Below are positions 1 through 10,747 of a stretch of DNA of 64,000 bases, piece after piece (position 1 is the first letter of the stretch; each line of letters begins with the position of its first letter). The stretch is from contig WWBZ02000051.1 in NCBI GenBank assembly GCA_011503125.2, forward strand, positions 1,116,001 to 1,180,000, in the 5' to 3' direction. The position numbers and the translations under genes are program-made. The notes under the pieces are model-generated. The model had not been told where the DNA came from and made no database searches. It saw nothing but the letters and a program-made list of their open reading frames with translations. The DNA comes from Botryosphaeria dothidea (taxonomy: Eukaryota; Ascomycota; Dothideomycetes; Botryosphaeriales; Botryosphaeriaceae).

Positions 1-790
1 GTGCTCATCCAGCCAAAGCTGTTGGGGTTTCCGACCCAGTAAACGACAGGCGTCCCGAATGTCGTAGTTCCCACTTCGCAGTACCTCTGCACGGTCTGTG
101 CTCCAAGAGAGTGACCTGCAACAACGATCTGATTGAGGTTCGGGAAAAGAGTCTTGTTGTCATAGTAAGCAGTCAATTGGTCCAAGGCTGCAAAAGAGGA
201 GATGGTGTCCTTCCGTGAGTTTCCGCTAGGGTACTGATTTGTTGCACCGGATGCCCATTGCGAACCTCTCCACACAAGTGCGGAGGAAGTTGATACACTG
301 TTGACAGAATCCCAGGGATAATAGCCGGTGGTCTTGTCGTCCCCATTGGCAAAGTAGGGGGCGACGATGGCAACGCTGTCAGTGTTCACATCCGAACGGC
401 CTGTCACTTGTGCCAACGCTGAAAGCCTTATACAGATTAGTTTGCAGCCGGACAGCTGGTCTACCGAAATACTTACATATTGCTCATGTAGGTACCGGGG
501 TCTCGGTTGAGTCCATGAACCACGATGACGGCGCGTTTGAGGCTCTTGGGATCCGGTCTCTGGCTCTTGCTGTTCAAAGACACATAGTTGATGAGGGTGG
601 TGTTCCTACTCTTTGAGTCTTTGATATTGAAGTAGGTGATCTCGGAGCCAGGAACGAGTGGAAGCGTAGTGGTGATGTTCTCACCGACATACTGCTGGGC
701 AGTGCCGAGAGAGGCCAGGTCCAGGAAGGCACAGGCCCCCAGCAGGACCTTGAGTGCGGATGGCAGCATCGCAAACGAGTGTTGGATCAA
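1..790 (-). CDS. secreted alpha/beta-hydrolase-fold protein, C-terminus cut by window edge
   Basis: Partial gene, read leftwards and open at base 1. Exon 1 is 477..790 and exon 2 is <1..426. The 50-nt intron 427..476 has a GTAAGT donor, and only the TAAG acceptor at 427-428 keeps the frame. The N-terminus is a hydrophobic signal peptide ending near a TAQQ cleavage site (first Met at 790; Met at 769 is an alternative). A VVHGLNRDPGTY strand-turn resembles the oxyanion loop of alpha/beta hydrolases. GHSLGAQ around residue 211 is a classic nucleophile elbow with Ser as the likely catalytic residue. The catalytic Asp and His would lie beyond the window, so the substrate cannot be judged. The fold is inferred from these motifs; a secreted esterase, lipase or peptidase-like enzyme is possible. 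Confidence 0.8.
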
Positions 791-2883
791 GGAAATGCAA
801 ACGAAGAATCAGGCGCGAAGTAGAGGCCAGCTCAAGACGTGAAGACCGAGATGCTTGGGAGGAATGCATGGCGAGCACGGGCAGGCTTTTTCAACTGTTT
901 GACTGTAGTATGTGTGCTTCAGCTCTAAGGGCGATTGAGGCGCCAGAGGGGCCTATGGCTGGAACCTCAACAGGCAGCTATAGCTCTTCGGGGTGTAGCT
1001 GGCGGATGGCTTGGAAAAAGGCGGAGGAAAGTGCCGTAGGTGAGGGCCATATCGGGAGGTGTAGGTGCCAAGCGAGGAGTGGAAAATGCCATTCTGGGCA
1101 CGGGTGCAGGGAATGGCCCTGGAGCAGTTGCAAGAGGGCGCCTCGGTGGACTTGAGGCGGGCTGAGGCTGAAATTGAGAGGGAGATAGCATCGTCCGGAC
1201 AGGGCTTAGTTGGCAGGCGCTAGCTTGGTGGCTGTACCTGCTGTCGGGCCAGCCCAGAGTCACAGCACCTTGTATCGCGCGCTCGTAGACAGACCCTGAG
1301 GTCTGGAATCTTCATCGGTTGCTTTTTTACCCCGGACCCTCTTGTTTCAACCCCAGAGTTGGTCGTCTGTACCATGGGCGTTGAAGTACCAGAGTCAGTT
1401 GGCGGTCGCATCTGATGGTGCGACAGGAACGGGGCTGCCGAACCATCGTCCAGAGCGGGCGCAACGCTCGATAGCGCGTTCGGCCGGCGCGAAGCGTGGA
1501 TGAATAAGGGTTTGGTAGAGGGAAGTGTGTAACGAGCAGGCTGGAAGGCGTTTGTGCCACATGGCGCGTGTGCGGCCCGGGCAACGGCTGCTGTGAAAGA
1601 GACCAGAGACACTTGCGACTGCTGCTTCTTGCAACAAAAGAAGCGTCAGTTTTACTTGGGCAAGCAGGTCGTCAAGGTCGAAAGCATCTACGATGTGTCC
1701 AAGGTTGTCTGCATGGCGCATGCAGGAACAAAAGGCTGCAGTGTACACGAGATAGTCGGAGATTGTTCAGTCGAGATAAAGAAAGAAAGGGCCCGGGCAA
1801 CCCCAGTCCGGCATAGCGGGACCCGCCGGGTAGGCGAGGCGTGTTAACCAGGCAAGCTCGGAGAGTGGATTGAATGAAACGCCGAACTGCAGGCCGCCAT
1901 TTCTTCTTTCTGCTCTCAAGGCCCAAGCCTCCGCATCCGATGTCTCCATGCCGCTGACATCGGCGACTCCTTCCGCTCCACGAGCTTTGCTTTTTCTCCT
2001 CTAGCCTCAGAGCACCACAAGCCTCGGCACGCGTCACCAAGGCCCCCAATTTTTTGCGCAGCTTCGCCAATGTTGCGAGCTGAGAAGCGAGTCCCCACCA
2101 TCCCTCTCGCATTCGCAAGGGCTCCCCCGCAGGTAATTAAATCAAGCAGCGGCTAACTTTCGTATACTCACTCAGCTGTGGGGTTGTCCTACTACACCCT
2201 GCCCCAGCACTCGCAGCCCAGACGCCTCTCTGGCAACGTTTCCTTCGGTGCTGTGCGCATCGCCACCCTATGGTCAACGCTTCGCTCAACGTGTCATGCT
2301 TTTCGAATGCATGGCAAACCTCGCGCGGCCACTAGATCGATTGCCATGGCCCGACGGTCCCGCTTCCATTTTTGCCCATGTCGATCCCGTGGAGATCTTA
2401 TTGACCGGCACTGCTCCCGCCCTAGGGTCCACCCCAGTCACAGTCCTTCAGTAAGGCTCACGCGAGTACCTTAGCCGCTTGTCAGATCAAAGATCAGGAA
2501 ATCTACGCGATGGCCGACATCATGATGCATTCACCGAGTACCCTGTCCCAGCAACCAGAACGGTTCACTCTCAGGTGGGAGCGTGGCCTTGCGGCATCGT
2601 GCAATCCGGCGAAGCCTACGCTTGCACATCTTATCCCACTTTGTCCAAGACCGTACAGATTCCGGTCCACTCTGCTGGCACGCCTGTCCTAGCTTAGCTA
2701 ACCCATAGCTCGTATTTGCCCATTCTCTGCACTGACGGTTAGCTTTCCATGTTGTTAAGCAACCGAATGTCGTCGTAGCGGCTACCTTATATATTGTGTA
2801 ACCTCTCCCAAGGTCTGGAGGCTGTCGCTGTTTGATTCCGCCTTCTCTTGTCCCAGGCTTGTGCAATTGAAGTGACCACAACC
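791..2883. other. intergenic spacer, divergent promoters
   Basis: About 2.1 kb between two divergently transcribed secreted-protein genes. Open frames here are short, overlap one another on both strands and show no recognisable protein character. It presumably holds both promoters; I saw no convincing RNA gene or repeat. Confidence 0.5.
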
Positions 2884-4251
2884 ATGCGCTTGGTACCTAC
2901 CTGTTTCGCCCTTGGAGCAATCCTGCTCCACCAGGCCAATGGTGTCCCGGCTCCCGTTCCCCAGGACGAGTCTGCCGAGCTCCTGGACAAGAGGCAGCTT
3001 CTGAGCGGCATCCTTGGGGCTCTTGATGGTCTGACAAACCCGGCAGATATTCTGTCGCAGCTGCAGAAAGTCACTCCGGTCTCCAAGCCCGCCAATGTGC
3101 AGGAAGCCCAGGACCAGATTCGACAGATCTACTCCCAAACGCCTACCAATATCTTCGAGAATATCGCCCGCCAAATCGGCGCAGGACTAACCACCATGAC
3201 CATAACTGAAGCCCTCGGCATCCTCACTACTGGAGAAAACTCGCAGACAAACATCAATCCACGCCAACCCTCCACACCCATTTATCCTCGGAAGTCCCCT
3301 TCAGATGCTCCCTATTCCCTCTCCGAGCAGCAACTCCGCCAAGCCATCTACATCCCTCCGGCCTTCACCTACGGCCAAAAGCCGCCCACCATCTTCGTTC
3401 CCGGAACAGGTTCCTACGGCGGCATCAACTTCGCCTCCAACCTGCGCAAACTCCTCACCAACGTCTCCTACGCCGACCCCGTCTGGCTCAACGTGCCCGG
3501 CGCCCTGCTGCGCGACGCGCAAACCAACGCCGAGTACGTCGCCTACGCCGTCAACTACATCTCGGGCATCGCGGGGAACCGCAAAGTCAACATCGTCTCC
3601 TGGAGCCAGGGCGGGCTCGACACGCAGTGGGCGTTCACGTACTGGCCCAGCACGCGCGCCGCCGTCGACGACTTCCTGCCCGTCTCCGCCGACTTCCACG
3701 GCACCGTCCTCGCCAACGCCATCTGCCTGTCGCCCGGCGGCGGCGGCCTCGGGCTGGGCCCCTGCGCGCCCAGCGTCGTCCAGCAGCAGTACAACTCGCG
3801 CTTCGTCGAGACGCTGAGGGCCGCCGGCGGCGCCGATGCGTATGTCCCGACGACGTCGACGTTCTCGGGGTTTCTGGATGAGATCGTCCAGCCGCAGTCG
3901 GGGACGGGCGCGTCGGCGTTTATTGGGGATGCGCGCGGCGTGGGCGTGACGAATGCGGAGGTGCAGGTTGTTTGCCCGGGGAAGCCGGCGGGGTCGTTGT
4001 ATACGCATGAGAGTATGCTGGTGAATCCGCTGACGTATGCGCTCATTGTTGATGCGTTGACGCACGAGGGCCCCGGCAGGGTGGAGAGGTTGGATCTGAA
4101 TAGCGTGTGCGCGGGCTTTTTGGCGCCGGGGCTGGGTCTGGATGATTTGCTGGCTACTGAGGGCTTGGTCGTTTTGGCAGGAGCGTTGCTGTTGACGTAT
4201 CCGGATAGGAGGCTAGTGGAACCGGGACTGATGCCGTATGCGAGTACATGA
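2884..4251 (+). CDS. secreted CalB-type lipase (triacylglycerol lipase family)
   Basis: Single-exon gene for 455 residues, resembling Candida antarctica lipase B-like fungal lipases. I start at 2884 (context ACAACCATGCGC) because it begins directly with a signal peptide (residues 1-20); an in-frame ATG at 2848 would bury it. LDKRQ near residue 38 looks like a Kex2 propeptide site. The core contains FVPGTGSYGG (oxyanion region), SWSQGG with nucleophile Ser241, DEIVQPQ with likely catalytic Asp332 (the same local motif as in CalB) and THES with likely His375. The region before about residue 150 is a long pro- or linker segment, and the total is longer than CalB itself (about 317 mature residues). 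It probably hydrolyses lipids or esters outside the cell. It converges with the oxidase gene, with 126 bp between stops. The second half of the ORF is very GC-rich at third positions, which creates long antisense shadow frames. Confidence 0.9.
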   Translation: MRLVPTCFALGAILLHQANGVPAPVPQDESAELLDKRQLLSGILGALDGLTNPADILSQLQKVTPVSKPANVQEAQDQIRQIYSQTPTNIFENIARQIGAGLTTMTITEALGILTTGENSQTNINPRQPSTPIYPRKSPSDAPYSLSEQQLRQAIYIPPAFTYGQKPPTIFVPGTGSYGGINFASNLRKLLTNVSYADPVWLNVPGALLRDAQTNAEYVAYAVNYISGIAGNRKVNIVSWSQGGLDTQWAFTYWPSTRAAVDDFLPVSADFHGTVLANAICLSPGGGGLGLGPCAPSVVQQQYNSRFVETLRAAGGADAYVPTTSTFSGFLDEIVQPQSGTGASAFIGDARGVGVTNAEVQVVCPGKPAGSLYTHESMLVNPLTYALIVDALTHEGPGRVERLDLNSVCAGFLAPGLGLDDLLATEGLVVLAGALLLTYPDRRLVEPGLMPYAST

Positions 4252-4377
4252 CGGGTTAGCTTAATGAGGATATCAAGAAGGGAAATATACGAGAATTGGC
4301 TCGTAATGTTTAGACTAATAAATAACTCAACCGGGCCATCTGCCGTAATCATCCTCCTTTCTCTGTTTAGTAATATA

Positions 4378-5866
4378 TCAATTCGATGACGCTCTATCCC
4401 ATGGGTAGTCAACTCTTCTCACCATGCTGCGATTGCAGCCCTCAATGTCCTTTATGCCAGCCAACCCCATGCTCTGGTCAAGATCCGCAAGGATACCCTT
4501 CATCACATCCCGCGCTCCAGCCTTTCCCCCAATGCCCAGTCCGTAAACCCAGGGTCTACCGATGCAGACAGCCTTGGCTCCGAGGGATAAAGCTTTGATA
4601 ATATCAACGCCAGTCCGGGCACCGCTGTCGAACAGGACCGTCAGCTTTTCTCCGACTGCATCGACAATCTCAGGAAGCATCGTCAACGATCCGATGGCTC
4701 CATCAAGCTGGCGGCCTCCGTGGTTGGAGACAATGATTCCCTGCACACCGCACTCCACTGCTTTGAGAGCATCGGCGGGATGTTGGATACCCTTGAGGAT
4801 TATTGGGCCATCCCAGTGCTTCTTCAGAAATTCGATTTTTTCCCCTGCGGATCATGTCAGCATCCACATACAGCCAGCAGACTTCGGCCGGGTTTCCACT
4901 ATGGAATAGGAATACTCACAGCTGTGTGCAACACCCGAGAAGCAGATCTTCACCCACTCTTGCGCCGCAACGACGATGTGTTCTTCGATCTCCTTGCCAT
5001 GCTTCTCCTTGAACTTCCGCCTGAACACCGGATCCGAGAAGGCAACGTCGCAGCCGATGCCCTTCACGAACGGGACATACGCTTGGTCTAGATCCCAAGG
5101 TCGCCATGCCATAGCCCACGTATCCAACGTTACAACCAGGGCAGAGAAGCCGTTGCTCCTTGCACGGTTTAAGAACTGCATGGTCAATCAACACCGCATC
5201 CCTACATACTCTGTCCAAGACTCACCGAGACCGTGACATCATCGTCATGCGGCCAGTACAGCTGGAACCACCTCTTTCCATTCCCACTGGCCTTGGCGAC
5301 CTCTTCGATGGTCGACGATGCTGCCGTGCTGAGGATGTACGGCACGCCGATTTCGGCTGCTATCTGCGCCACGCCGGTTTCTTTGTCCTCATTGAAGAGA
5401 CATTGGACGCCAACGGGCGAGAACAGGATCGGCGTCTCGTATTCCTCGCCGAAGAGCTTGATCCTGGTATCTCGGTTTGTGGTGGGGCGCAGCATTCGGG
5501 GGATTAGCTGTGTGACGGTAAGCCATTCGCTCCAGGTATCACCACACAAAAAAAAAGAAAATAAAACAGTTGGGTCGTCATTCAATCCAGTAGTAGGGGA
5601 AGAACGCTTTGCAATAGTCATACCTTCCATGACCTGAACGCTGCGCGGTTCGCGTCCATGGTCGCTCGCTCGCCAGCTCCGCCAGCAATGTACGCGTAGC
5701 TGCGCGCGCTCATGCTCTTCTCGGCCTGCGCCTCGAGCTTGTTCGGATCGGTGGTGACGGACGGGAAGACATTGTGCATCATGCCCTTCGCGTAGATTTC
5801 GTTCTGGTAGGCGCCATACTTGCGCGCCCCAGCCGGCGCTGGAGGTACACCTTGAAATGATGCCAT
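4378..5866 (-). CDS. FMN-dependent alpha-hydroxy-acid oxidase/dehydrogenase (lactate oxidase-like)
   Basis: Four exons: 5624..5866, 5226..5507, 4920..5175 and 4378..4844. The introns are 5508..5623 (116 nt), 5176..5225 (50 nt) and 4845..4919 (75 nt), all GT-AG, giving 415 residues. The start at 5866 gives MASFQGVPPAP; longer in-frame sequence upstream looks like leader. Family motifs are in order: AYIAGGAGERATMDANR (N-terminal FMN region), IPRMLRPTTNRDT, FSPVGVQCLF, a QLYWPHDDDVT segment, VVTLDTWAMAWRP, DGPIILKGI, SNHGGRQLDG with the active-site His near residue 302, and LFDSGARTGVDIIKALSLGAKAV followed by IGRPWVYGL (phosphate-binding end of the TIM barrel). The family oxidises L-lactate or related 2-hydroxy acids using FMN. 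There is no b2 cytochrome domain and no obvious mitochondrial presequence, so a soluble lactate 2-monooxygenase/oxidase-like enzyme is more likely than cytochrome b2; exact substrate unknown. Confidence 0.92.
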
Positions 5867-6390
5867 TTCGAGGAATGCTGCAGTTTGATCAAGTAGGTGA
5901 GGAGAAGGGGAGAGGAGGGGAACGTGCAGGATATTGACTATGTGCCGTTGTGAGTAGATGTCGAACTGGTTGTACAATTCCGCTGAGGGGTTGATCGGCC
6001 TCGGGACCCGGTAGACGCGGAATGTAAGCTCCCCGCCTCGGTTGGTGACGTATGCGGGGAAGCCTGAGCTTTGAGAATTGACAATCATGAGCGGCCGCGT
6101 TGAGCTGCAATTTGCTGAGTGATGAATCCTTTTAAGTAGGTCAGGCTGCATATTCGAATGTCAGTTCTTCCATCAGGGCGGTTTTGCATGTAACTCAGTA
6201 AGCTCATAAATCATTGTTTTCACGAACGCTATGCAGGCCATGGAATCCGTCACTTGACCATACGTTACTACTTCCGTAGATCTTGCAAGCTGGCTAGAAA
6301 AGCTACACATGATTTTAGGGAGATGTCATATCACATTGATTTGAAGGCTTACCCTATAAGTAACCCTACCTCTCCCTCCACCGATATAGA
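5867..6390. other. intergenic spacer
   Basis: Region of 524 bp between the start of the hydroxy-acid oxidase gene and the stop of the next minus-strand gene. It holds the oxidase promoter and the 3' end of its neighbour. An open frame runs from the oxidase start up to about 6151 but looks like untranslated leader, with no domain. Confidence 0.5.
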
Positions 6391-7203
6391 TCAGGCCGCA
6401 ACCTTCTCCAACAGCGCACCTGGCGGCGGCGCTACAGCCCGCGAAGTTGCTGGCGGGGCAGAACTCAAGGCTGCAGGAAATCCAGGGACCTGCGCCTGCA
6501 ACGCAGTCGCAGCCGGGTCCTCGACGCCCTCACCCTTGCTCATCAGCACCATCTTCTGCATCTGCTCCGAAAACGCTTCGATCATCCTCTCGAAACTTCC
6601 ATCCTCGATCAGTCCTGTAGTGACAATCTTGAAGTCGTAGTAGATTACCGTCGGCGCACCAATGTGCAGGTTCGACTCAGGCATCATCGGCCAATTCGTC
6701 CATTCGACAACGACCGGTTCGTAGTTCGTCTCATTCACGTAAAAATCGTCCTCGTGTTTCCGGATACCTATGTACTCGGCACGCTGCTCTGGCGACTTAT
6801 ACCCGATACCGCGGCTACCGTGAGACATGATGGGAAAGGCGAGCATGTGGGAGGAGAATTTGGCGAACGCGACGAAATACCGCTCTTTGACGCACAGCTC
6901 GCCGAATTGGCTGTTGACAACGGACTTGTTACACGGGTCAGCTGTTTTCGTGTCCATGCGCGGCACGATGTGGGGTGTTCGGATGATGGCGCCGAGCTTG
7001 AAGTCTTTGGGACCCTTCCTCTCACCCCTCCATCTCATGTTGAGGTATGCAGTGGATTGCACGCTGGGGTTCGAGATACCGCTCATAGCGGCGGTTGGAG
7101 CTGGCCAACTGGCATTCGATTCTGGAGCTGCTTGAAGCTGGGAATTGTTGTATGAGTTGCATGCCCGCGTCCAGAAGCTCCTGTCCGCTGAGCTTATGGG
7201 CAT
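6391..7203 (-). CDS. uncharacterised fungal protein, 270 residues
   Basis: Single open frame of 270 residues with no motif I recognise. The middle is well-structured sequence with many aromatic residues (for example VEWTNWPMMPESNLHIGAPTV and a preceding YVNETNYEPVV segment). The C-terminal 40 residues are Ala/Pro-rich and look disordered. There is no signal peptide or clear membrane helix. Just upstream on the same strand, 7224..7262 looks like a short GT-AG intron (39 nt, GTAAGT donor, ATAG acceptor), and a TATA-like sequence lies at about 7366-7376. Together these suggest a 5' UTR intron; splicing into the upstream sequence did not give a continuous longer protein. Start chosen: the first ATG of the long frame, 7203. 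Confidence 0.7.
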   Translation of the reverse strand: MPISSADRSFWTRACNSYNNSQLQAAPESNASWPAPTAAMSGISNPSVQSTAYLNMRWRGERKGPKDFKLGAIIRTPHIVPRMDTKTADPCNKSVVNSQFGELCVKERYFVAFAKFSSHMLAFPIMSHGSRGIGYKSPEQRAEYIGIRKHEDDFYVNETNYEPVVVEWTNWPMMPESNLHIGAPTVIYYDFKIVTTGLIEDGSFERMIEAFSEQMQKMVLMSKGEGVEDPAATALQAQVPGFPAALSSAPPATSRAVAPPPGALLEKVAA

Positions 7204-7785
7204 GATGATATCGGCCCTGAGATCTATGCGTCGTTAACGATCCTCTCTGTGATGATACTTACCTTCCGTTCTTCTGAGTCTTTCCAGAACGCAAAACTCT
7301 TAGTCACGTTGGTGCGCTTTGTCTGCTCTCCGAGACATCTTACATACTCTGGAAGTTCAATCCTATTTTTATATAGATGGTCTGGAAATCAATGTTCATT
7401 ACATCTTGTGGTTAGGTGAAAAAGCAAACAATAGTCTTGTCTCCTCGCTTTGTGGTTCCTCAATCGCTGATTGTCCGAGAGTCACTTGAGAGCAAACAGT
7501 TTAAGTTTGAGGATCCGTGCTCGTCGAAGACAACGGCTATAGAAAACAAAGAGACGAAACATTGTAATAAACAACTTCAGCGCACTTAGCGTTTCTCTGT
7601 CTCCATACAGTTGTAAGTGAGTTGAAACCCTATTTACAATCTCCTTCAGCCTTACGTCAACGCCCACGAAGGTTCACTCTGTCCCAATACCATTCACCGC
7701 GTGACGGAACCTTCTTGCGCAGACAATATCCTACACAAGGGGTAAATCACGAAGCCTCTGCATCTTCGCCCACTTACTCCGCAAG
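7204..7785. other. divergent intergenic region with probable 5' leader of the minus-strand gene
   Basis: Contains, on the minus strand, a TATATAAAAAT-like box at about 7366-7376, a short upstream ORF and a possible 39-nt leader intron (7224..7262). The rest is AT-rich spacer in front of the plus-strand gene at 7786. Confidence 0.4.
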
Positions 7786-8734
7786 ATGCTAAGCATGCTC
7801 AACATCTTCTCGAGGTCGAACCGCAAAGCAGTGCCCTTGAAGGATATCTCTGATCCATCTTACGTCAAGTCGGAGTCCGGGGAACAGACGACGAAAGGGC
7901 TTCAAGAGATCCAACACCCCAACATAGCCCCAGAAGAGGCTGGGAACCGCATTCAAGATGCACCAGAGCAAACACACGTCGAAGATGCCCCCCTCCCCCA
8001 ATGCAGACGAGCAGCCTCAATTTGAGGCGCAGCGTCGTTTTGGGTATGTTTTTGACGGCGACGACGAGACAGACTACACACACGGTGACGCGATTATGGT
8101 CGGCGTCGATGACGGCAACAAGTGGAGCGCCGCCATGCTCTTTACCCTTGAACTGTCCCGCAATATTCAGGCATCCCTTCTCGCGAAGAGCAGATTCGAA
8201 GCTTTGGCGCAAGAGGCCATACATCGCCGGCCCGTTATCCACAGAGAATACGAAGCGGTCTGCCAATACATCGCCAACGCCGTCGAGCATCGGACGCATC
8301 TCGAAGCCGAAGACGAATACCTCACACAACGTCTCGCCAACGCCAAGGAGGCGTACCACAAGTCGCATCTGCAACTCGACTTAGGCCTAGAGGAAGTCTT
8401 CGTGAACTGCCGACTGCTCCCCATCCCCGACGAGCCGCAACAGCCGACTCGATTAGCTTCATACTCGAAGCCTCTTGGCGACAAGTTCTACTTCCAGGCA
8501 GAGCAGGCGCACGAAGAGGTCCGCACGGCGGCCAAACGGGCGCGCGTGATGCTCGAATACGATCCAGACTCGGGGATCGAGAGTGATCTCGACGGGTATG
8601 CCGAGAACATGGATTGGGAAGGGCTTGCCGCCGTGGCGAAGACGACGGACGAGGGCAAGATCCGGGCATGGATGGATGGGGTTAAGGAATGTGGTGTTGC
8701 TGAGGTAATGCCAGAGGTTGCAGAGGGTGACTAG
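7786..8734 (+). pseudogene. uncharacterised acidic protein gene with an apparent single-base frame break
   Basis: Two overlapping open frames both look like real protein. The first, 7786..8025 (79 codons), begins MLSMLNIFSRSN and stays hydrophilic and acidic up to VEDAPLPQ. The second, ATG at 7958 to stop 8734 (258 codons), becomes protein-like from ADEQPQFEAQ. It continues through a helical, Glu/Ala/Arg-rich coiled-coil-like middle (about residues 75-150) to an acidic end. They meet at the C-rich tract CCCCCCTCCCCC (7988-7999), where one base fewer would join them into about 315 codons. Either the C-run contains an insertion (real or sequencing error), or translation starts at 7958 and the upstream frame is a uORF. 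An intron explanation is weak: the only GT-AG pairs that fix the frame are 34-37 nt with a poor donor. Function unknown. Confidence 0.55.
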
Positions 8735-9123
8735 GTGCAGGTGCCGGAGGCAGAGATGGATGTGAGGAAGCGGGGGAGGATTTCGAGGTGTCAGGAGCGT
8801 GAAGGTACCTGAGGATGTTTGTGGGTTGAATGTAGGGGTTTCTGAAGGACAGTTCTGAGCAGGGACTGTAGAGTAAAACGAGTACATGAATAGACATTGA
8901 ATGAGTTACCACTGTGTGTGGCAATACGTGGACCTACCATTGTGAAGCGGCATCGATCAACCAGGTGTATACATGGATAGCTGGACAGCTGCTTCAACAC
9001 TTTATTGTGCGTGCTTTTCTTTTACTGGCGGCATAATCCCATTAGACGATCGCGGAGAATTGTGTCCCGGCCGTGTCAACAGATATAAATTCAGAGTCAA
9101 GGAAGACCGCATCGAGGCTCCAA

Positions 9124-9182
9124 GCAGTCGTCAGGAAGTAGATTTCTGAAGACGATGATGGTCTTCACCTCCTGACGACTGC
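9124..9182. repeat. inverted repeat (nested hairpin)
   Basis: GCAGTCGTCAGGA at 9124-9136 is the exact reverse complement of 9170-9182 (13 bp, extended by partial pairing). Nested inside, GAAGAC at 9148-9153 pairs with GTCTTC at 9161-9166 around a 7-nt loop. The hairpin is intergenic, far from both neighbouring genes. No flanking target-site duplication is obvious. Confidence 0.7.
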
Positions 9183-10643
9183 GTCGAACTTACCTTAGCA
9201 TTGGCGAGTCGATCATGCATGCTACGCCAAAGGTCGCGGGCAAGGGTTGTCTTTTCGCGTGGTAAAAATAGTGGAGGACAGTGAAACAGAAGCTGTGTGA
9301 TTGGTGCAATCAAAAAAGCACAGTCAGGCAGGCAGGCGAAGAGTGTGCGGTCCAAGCGGCAGCAGGGTCAGGACTCAGGAGAGCAGTCGGGGCGACTCCA
9401 GACCGGGTGGGACGGAAAAGAGACACGGAGTGACAGGCGGTTTGACAGGGGCGGGCCGGCGGTCACGACAGACGGGTTTCCGGGATAGAGATGAGCTGCG
9501 GCTGCTCCAGTCGCTTCCAGGGATGAGGATTGTCAATGCGACAACGTGCCGTGAAACATTGCAGCAAAAGTGAGAGATGAATGTCAAGGTCGGTGGACGG
9601 GAGAATGGGATGCGTGGGACGAGTGGTGTTGGCGGTGCCGATGGGATGGACTTTTTCGGACAGCGTCAGTCCGAGGTGGGTTCCTGGGGCTTGGGCATGG
9701 TGTGGTGTTGATCCGAGAGGTCGTCCGATGGATGGCCAAAGTGCTGCCGGCGGCTCAGAGAAAGAGGCTCAGAGGCTCGCTTCCGGGCTCGGTCGGCTCT
9801 CACCGGCTGCCGATCGGATGCACCTGCCGCCGGCGTTGCGACTGGAAAGTCGGCCCTGATTAAATGAGGTCTGGGCCTCTGCAGTCCACCTCACTCGTGC
9901 ACCACCATGCCCGCTGTGCTGTGTGCCGCATTGCCGGCGGCAGCCTGTCGTCACTGCCGTCATTTCTATGCCACCCGCCCCGCGCTCGTTGGCTGTTTCC
10001 CGTCTTGGCTGAAGCAGCTACGCCATCAAAGACTGTATAGTGGATATTGGCACCCATGCTAAGCATCGCTGTTCAAGATCGAGGGGATCCCGGCCTCGAA
10101 TCTACTTCCACGACACGAGTGGTGCGAATTGCAGCGACGGCATCAACCGCCTCCTCTGTACACCATCTCGACATGTTTCCTTGTTGCTCCTGAGCCGCCC
10201 GCCGCCCGCGGAAATTGCCCAGGCCCTTTCCCCTCTACCCCTCCGTTCGGTGGCGCTGGGGTACGAGGCAGGCGGTGAATAGGGCTTGACGAGAAGCCAA
10301 CCCCATGCTTCTTCACGATGGTTACTGCGCTGAGATCAGGGCCAATTGCAGACACCACGCGCTCAGGAGCTGCCGGCAGCGCCCATCAAGGCTGCCTTAC
10401 GACGCGCCGCTGTGGCAAGCACTGACGCTGTTGTTCCCGTAAGGCCGGCGTGAAACGCGATCTCCCGGCCCCGCGCCCCTGCCCGTTTCAAGCGAGTAGG
10501 AACACCACCACAAGGGGCCAAACCTCCGCTGAGCCCCATCAAAACAAAACACGCCCAGCCTCTACGCCGCGGGGCTGCAAATGTCCGGCGCCCAGGCCTT
10601 GACCTGATCCTCGTATTGCACAATGAGAGGCGCTTTCACCATG

Positions 10644-10649
10644 TATATA
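10644..10649 (+). promoter_or_regulatory. TATA box of the 653-residue secreted protein gene
   Basis: TATATA about 100 bp before the ATG at 10748, followed by a pyrimidine-rich leader (10670-10740), as is typical for strongly expressed filamentous-fungal genes. Confidence 0.5.
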
Positions 10650-10747
10650 CAGTACCGCCACGCGCCCTAGTTGCTGCTCCTCACCAGCTTCTTTCCCAGC
10701 GTTAGCGCTATCCATTCTTTACAGTCATTCTTTGAGATCTGCCCAGC

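Larger units (their letters stand above)
8735..10747. other. 2-kb intergenic spacer
   Basis: No convincing gene. Open frames are short and compositionally like noncoding DNA. The notable content is a long imperfect hairpin at 9124-9182 and, at the right end, the promoter of the 653-residue gene with a TATATA box. Confidence 0.5.

Noticed and set aside
3301..4065. 254-codon minus-strand frame inside the lipase gene
   Set aside because: Arg-rich low-complexity translation opposite a well-supported lipase.
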